Shown here: positions 61,238 through 64,000 of the stretch, one piece after another
Layout of the letters: each line of letters opens with the position of its first letter
Numbering within the stretch: position 1 is the stretch's first letter
Origin: Streptomyces venezuelae
GTDB taxonomy: Bacteria > Actinomycetota > Actinomycetes > Streptomycetales > Streptomycetaceae
DNA: 64,000 nt
NCBI RefSeq assembly: GCF_008642355.1
Contig: NZ_CP029193.1
Span: 2,628,001 to 2,692,000, forward strand
Reading direction: 5' to 3'
Program-made: the position numbers and the translations under genes
The notes under the pieces: model-generated
Told to the model about the DNA's origin: nothing
What the model saw: only the letters and a program-made list of their open reading frames with translations
The model's database searches: none

Positions 61238-62662
61238 ATGTCTCGGACGTCCACCCACCAGGACGCAGCACCCGACGAAGCACCGAAGGCCGACTCCCCG
61301 CTGGTCCACGGCCTCAAGCAGCGCCACCTCTCCATGATCGCGCTCGGTGGCGTGATCGGCGCCGGGCTCTTCGTGGGCTCGGGAGCGGGCATCGCCGCGG
61401 CCGGTCCCTCGATCGTCCTCGCCTACGCCGTCTCCGGCGCGCTCGTCATGCTCGTGATGCGCATGCTCGGTGAGATGTCGGCCGCGAACCCCGCGTCGGG
61501 CTCCTTCTCGGTCCACGCCGAGCGCGCCATCGGCCCATGGGCGGGCTTCACCGCGGGCTGGGGTTTCTGGTTCCTGCTCTGCGTCGCCGTCGGGCTCGAG
61601 GGCATCGGCGCCGCCAAGATCATGGTCGGCTGGTTCCCGGACAGCCCGGAGTGGGCGTGGGTCGCCCTCTTCATGCTGGTGTTCTGCGGTGCCAACCTGA
61701 CGGCCGTGAAGAACTTCGGCGAGTTCGAGTTCTGGTTCGCCGCCCTCAAGGTCGGCGCCATCACGCTCTTCCTCGGCATCGGCGTCCTCGCGATCCTCGG
61801 CATCCTGCCCGGCTCGGACAACCCGGCCCCCGGCCTGGAGAACCTGACGGGCGAGGGCGGCTTCATGCCGAACGGCACGGACGGCCTGATCATCGGCCTC
61901 CTCGCCTCCGTCTTCGCGTACGGCGGTCTGGAGACCGTCACGATCGCCGCCGCCGAGTCCGAGAACCCCGTCAAGAGCGTCGCGAAGGCCGTGCGCACCG
62001 CGATGTGGCGCATCGCCGTCTTCTACGTCGGCTCGATGCTCGTCGTCGTGACGCTGCTGCCGTGGGACAACAAGGAGGTCGCCGCCAAGGGCCCCTACGT
62101 CGCCACGCTCGACCACCTGGGCATCCCCGGCGCCGGCGAGATCATGAACGTCATCGTCCTGGTCGCCCTGCTCTCCGCGATGAACGCCAACATCTACGGC
62201 GCCTCGCGCATGTCGTACTCCCTGATCCAGCGCGGCCAGGGCCCGAAGGCGCTCGGCAAGGTGTCGGGCGGCGTGCCGCGCCTCGCGGTGCTCGCCTCCT
62301 CCGTCTTCGGCTTCGTCTGCGTGCTGCTCAGCTACTGGCGTCCGGACGACGTCTTCCCCTGGCTGCTCAACATGATCGGCGCGATGATCCTGATGGTCTG
62401 GATCTTCATCGCCGTCTCGCAGCTCATCCTGCGCCGCAGGACCGAGCGCGAGGCGCCGGAGAAGCTCGTCATCCGGATGTGGGCGTTCCCGTTCCTGACC
62501 TGGGTGGCGCTGGCCGCCATGGCGTACGTCTTCTACCTGATGACCGACCAGCCCGACACGCGCAAGCAGCTGCTCGCCACGGGCGGTCTGACGCTGGCGC
62601 TCGCCGTGATCGGCTTCGTACGGCAGAAGACGGCGGAGAAGCGGGCGGCTGCGGCCGTCTGA
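61238..62662 (+). CDS. Amino-acid permease (APC/AAT family), paralogue 3 of 3
   Basis: 474 residues from ATG 61238 (MSRTSTHQDAAPDE). Twelve membrane segments beginning HGLKQRHLSMIALGGVIGAG, and FAYGGLETVTIAAAESENPVKSVA in the consensus loop. The closest neighbour is paralogue 2. A strong terminator follows. Substrate is an amino acid; which one cannot be read from the sequence. Confidence 0.93.
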   Translation: MSRTSTHQDAAPDEAPKADSPLVHGLKQRHLSMIALGGVIGAGLFVGSGAGIAAAGPSIVLAYAVSGALVMLVMRMLGEMSAANPASGSFSVHAERAIGPWAGFTAGWGFWFLLCVAVGLEGIGAAKIMVGWFPDSPEWAWVALFMLVFCGANLTAVKNFGEFEFWFAALKVGAITLFLGIGVLAILGILPGSDNPAPGLENLTGEGGFMPNGTDGLIIGLLASVFAYGGLETVTIAAAESENPVKSVAKAVRTAMWRIAVFYVGSMLVVVTLLPWDNKEVAAKGPYVATLDHLGIPGAGEIMNVIVLVALLSAMNANIYGASRMSYSLIQRGQGPKALGKVSGGVPRLAVLASSVFGFVCVLLSYWRPDDVFPWLLNMIGAMILMVWIFIAVSQLILRRRTEREAPEKLVIRMWAFPFLTWVALAAMAYVFYLMTDQPDTRKQLLATGGLTLALAVIGFVRQKTAEKRAAAAV

Positions 62663-62678
62663 GCACCGACTCCCGCGA

Positions 62679-62708
62679 GAAGCCCCGGACCTGGTGGTCC
62701 GGGGCTTC
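62679..62708 (+). terminator. Terminator after permease 3
   Basis: Perfect 13-bp inverted repeat GAAGCCCCGGACC (62679-62691) with GGTCCGGGGCTTC (62696-62708) and loop TGGT, followed by TTCG. Confidence 0.88.
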
Positions 62709-62812
62709 TTCGTGTGCGGAGACATGTGGAGGCGGCGTACGCGGCTGTTCCCGTGCGGACCTAGGACGAAGGGCTGATCAACTTCTTCCAGTAGCTGCTG
62801 CTAGCCTGCACT

Positions 62813-62827
62813 TGCGAAGAACTTGCA
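62813..62827. promoter_or_regulatory. Putative Nur (nickel) operator of sodF
   Basis: TGCGA-AGAAC-TTGCA fits the tGCaa-N5-ttGCA pattern I recall for the nickel-responsive Fur-family repressor Nur, with one mismatch. It lies 46 bases upstream of the sodF start, overlapping where its promoter should be. The unit ACTTGC recurs every 11 bp here, which may extend the operator. Confidence 0.6.
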
Positions 62828-62872
62828 ATAACTTGAGAACCACAGCAGAGCAGCAGTCGGAGGGCTCGGATC

Positions 62873-63523
62873 ATGGCCATTTACACGCTTCCTGAACTTC
62901 CGTACGACTACGCGGCGCTCGAACCTGTCATCAACCCGCAGATCATCGAGCTGCACCACGACAAGCACCACGCGGCGTACGTGAAGGGCGCGAACGACAC
63001 TCTTGAGCAGCTGGAGGAGGCGCGCGACAAGGAGACGTGGGGCGCCATCAACGGCCTGGAGAAGAACCTCGCGTTCCACCTCTCCGGCCACATCCTCCAC
63101 AGCATCTACTGGCACAACATGAACAGCCCGAAGGACGGCGGCGGCGGCGAGCCGCTGGCCGCGGACGGCGTGGGCGACCTCGCCGACGCGATCACCGAGT
63201 CCTTCGGCTCCTTCGCCAAGTTCAAGGCCCAGCTGACCAAGGCGTCGGCGACGACGCAGGGCTCGGGCTGGGGCGTGCTCGCCTACGAGCCGCTCAGCAA
63301 CCGCCTCATCGTCGAGCAGGTCTACGACCACCAGGGCAACGTCGGCCAGGGCTCCACGCCGATCCTGGTCTTCGACGCCTGGGAGCACGCCTTCTACCTG
63401 CAGTACAAGAACCAGAAGGTCGACTTCATCGAGGCCATGTGGCAGGTCGTCAACTGGCAGGACGTGGCCAAGCGTTACGCGGCCGCGAAGGAGCGGGTGA
63501 ACAGCCTCCTGCTGGCCCCGTGA
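62873..63523 (+). CDS. sodF: Iron superoxide dismutase
   Basis: 216 residues, ATG 62873 with GGAGGG nine bases upstream. Converts superoxide to hydrogen peroxide and oxygen. Metal ligands H28 (ELHHDKHH), H76 (ILHSIYW), D168 and H172 ([10 protein letters not shown]) fit the Fe/Mn family. In Streptomyces the iron enzyme SodF is repressed when nickel allows SodN; a Nur-type site upstream supports this assignment. Confidence 0.95.
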   Translation: MAIYTLPELPYDYAALEPVINPQIIELHHDKHHAAYVKGANDTLEQLEEARDKETWGAINGLEKNLAFHLSGHILHSIYWHNMNSPKDGGGGEPLAADGVGDLADAITESFGSFAKFKAQLTKASATTQGSGWGVLAYEPLSNRLIVEQVYDHQGNVGQGSTPILVFDAWEHAFYLQYKNQKVDFIEAMWQVVNWQDVAKRYAAAKERVNSLLLAP

Positions 63524-63599
63524 GGCCGCTGATCCCGTGAAAGAACGTCCTGCCTCGTGATCGTCTTCTCAACTTTCGCCGAGGCGGGCGGATGAAGGA

Positions 63600-63634
63600 A
63601 AGGCCCCCGTGAGGACGTGACTCACGGGGGCCTT
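63600..63634. terminator. Bidirectional terminator after sodF
   Basis: Perfect 14-bp inverted repeat AAGGCCCCCGTGAG (63600-63613) with CTCACGGGGGCCTT (63621-63634), between sodF and the convergent truncated gene. Confidence 0.88.
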
Positions 63635-63661
63635 TCTGTACGCCTGACTGTGTGCCGGCTG

Positions 63662-64000
63662 TCAGTCGAAGATCGGGCCCTGCGTGCGGGTCCGCTTGAT
63701 CTCGTAGAAGCCCGGGGTCGACGCCACCAGCAGGGTGCCGTCCCAGAGCCTCGCCGCGGCCTCGCCCTTGGGGGCCGGGGTCACGACCGGGCCGAAGAAG
63801 GCGACCTGCGAGCCGTCGGCGCCGGGAACGGCGATGACCGGCGTGCCGACCTCCTGGCCGACCTTGTCGATGCCCTCCTTGTGGGAGGCGCGCAGCTCCG
63901 TGTCGTACGCGTCGGAGTCCATGTACTCGACGAGGTCGGCGGGCAGGCCCGCGTCCTCCAGGGCACCGACGACCGCCTCGCGGGTCGGGCCCTCGCCACG
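63662..64000 (-). CDS. DsbA-family mycothiol-dependent reductase, 5' part outside window
   Basis: The last 112 residues of a minus-strand gene whose start lies beyond base 64000. The visible part (SHKEGIDKVGQEVGTPVI, AFFGPVVTPAPKGEAAARLWDG, FYEIKRTRTQGPIFD) resembles the C-terminal half of the DsbA/thioredoxin-fold family that includes the mycobacterial mycothiol-dependent nitroreductase Rv2466c. The active-site CxxC would be in the missing part. Convergent with sodF; a role in thiol/redox balance is likely but not shown. Confidence 0.8.
   Translation of the reverse strand, partial: RGEGPTREAVVGALEDAGLPADLVEYMDSDAYDTELRASHKEGIDKVGQEVGTPVIAVPGADGSQVAFFGPVVTPAPKGEAAARLWDGTLLVASTPGFYEIKRTRTQGPIFD

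Overview
The window is a chromosomal segment of a very GC-rich actinobacterium, almost certainly a Streptomyces. The signs are near-universal G/C at third codon positions, frequent GTG starts, GC-rich stem-loop terminators without a strong U-tract, and a run of genes in the order I remember for the Streptomyces core: proB, obg-rpmA-rplU, rne, mreBCD-mrdA-rodA, ndk, folC, valS, clpX-clpP2-clpP1, tig, rpiB, sodF. No prophage, insertion sequence, CRISPR array or rRNA gene was seen. This is mostly vertical core genome with a few accessory insertions.

Layout. 0-4 kb: the 5' part of an unknown conserved gene, proB (proline synthesis), and a membrane-anchored CDP-glycerol glycerophosphotransferase-like enzyme, probably for a wall glycopolymer. 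4.1-12.2 kb (minus strand): rplU-rpmA-obg behind a readable housekeeping promoter, a secreted phospholipase D-like protein, and a 1368-residue RNase E/G with very long basic/acidic low-complexity arms. 12.4-18.5 kb (minus): a radical-SAM protein of unknown function (TIGR03960-like) and its partner (TIGR03936-like), separated by an acetyltransferase and a strange 27-residue-repeat protein, then a CYTH-CHAD protein. 18.6-24.8 kb (minus): the lateral-wall/sporulation morphogenesis cluster mreB, mreC, mreD, mrdA (PBP2), rodA. 25.1-33.7 kb: ndk, a DUF4233 membrane protein, folC, a second MreB/Mbl-like actin divergent from folC, an orphan histidine kinase, an unknown membrane protein with a frameshifted coding remnant behind it, and valS. 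33.8-37.2 kb (plus): three tandem paralogous membrane-anchored proteins with Pro/Gln/Gly/Tyr-rich N termini. 37.3-42.2 kb (minus): clpX, clpP2, clpP1 and tig (protein quality control), with a ClgR-like operator before clpP1, then tRNA-Pro; tRNA-Gly follows on the plus strand.

42.4-55.8 kb is more mixed: a Ser/Thr kinase with an extracellular beta-propeller, a 67-residue membrane protein, an acyltransferase, an HD-domain protein, an ABC exporter pair, a CPA2 antiporter, a SpoIIE-type phosphatase, an Eis-like acetyltransferase, a Nei/Fpg DNA glycosylase and rpiB. 55.9-64 kb: three closely related amino-acid permeases interleaved with a flavin oxidoreductase and bioY, then sodF with a recognisable Nur (nickel) box, and a truncated DsbA-type mycothiol-dependent reductase.

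The most interesting unexplained items are the 27-residue amphipathic repeat protein embedded between two radical-SAM family genes next to RNase E, the triplicated proline-rich surface proteins, the mbl-like gene beside folC, and the frameshifted coding remnant after the 30.1 kb membrane protein. Start codons were moved from the longest possible ORF where ribosome-binding sites, family length or a neighbouring gene argued for it.
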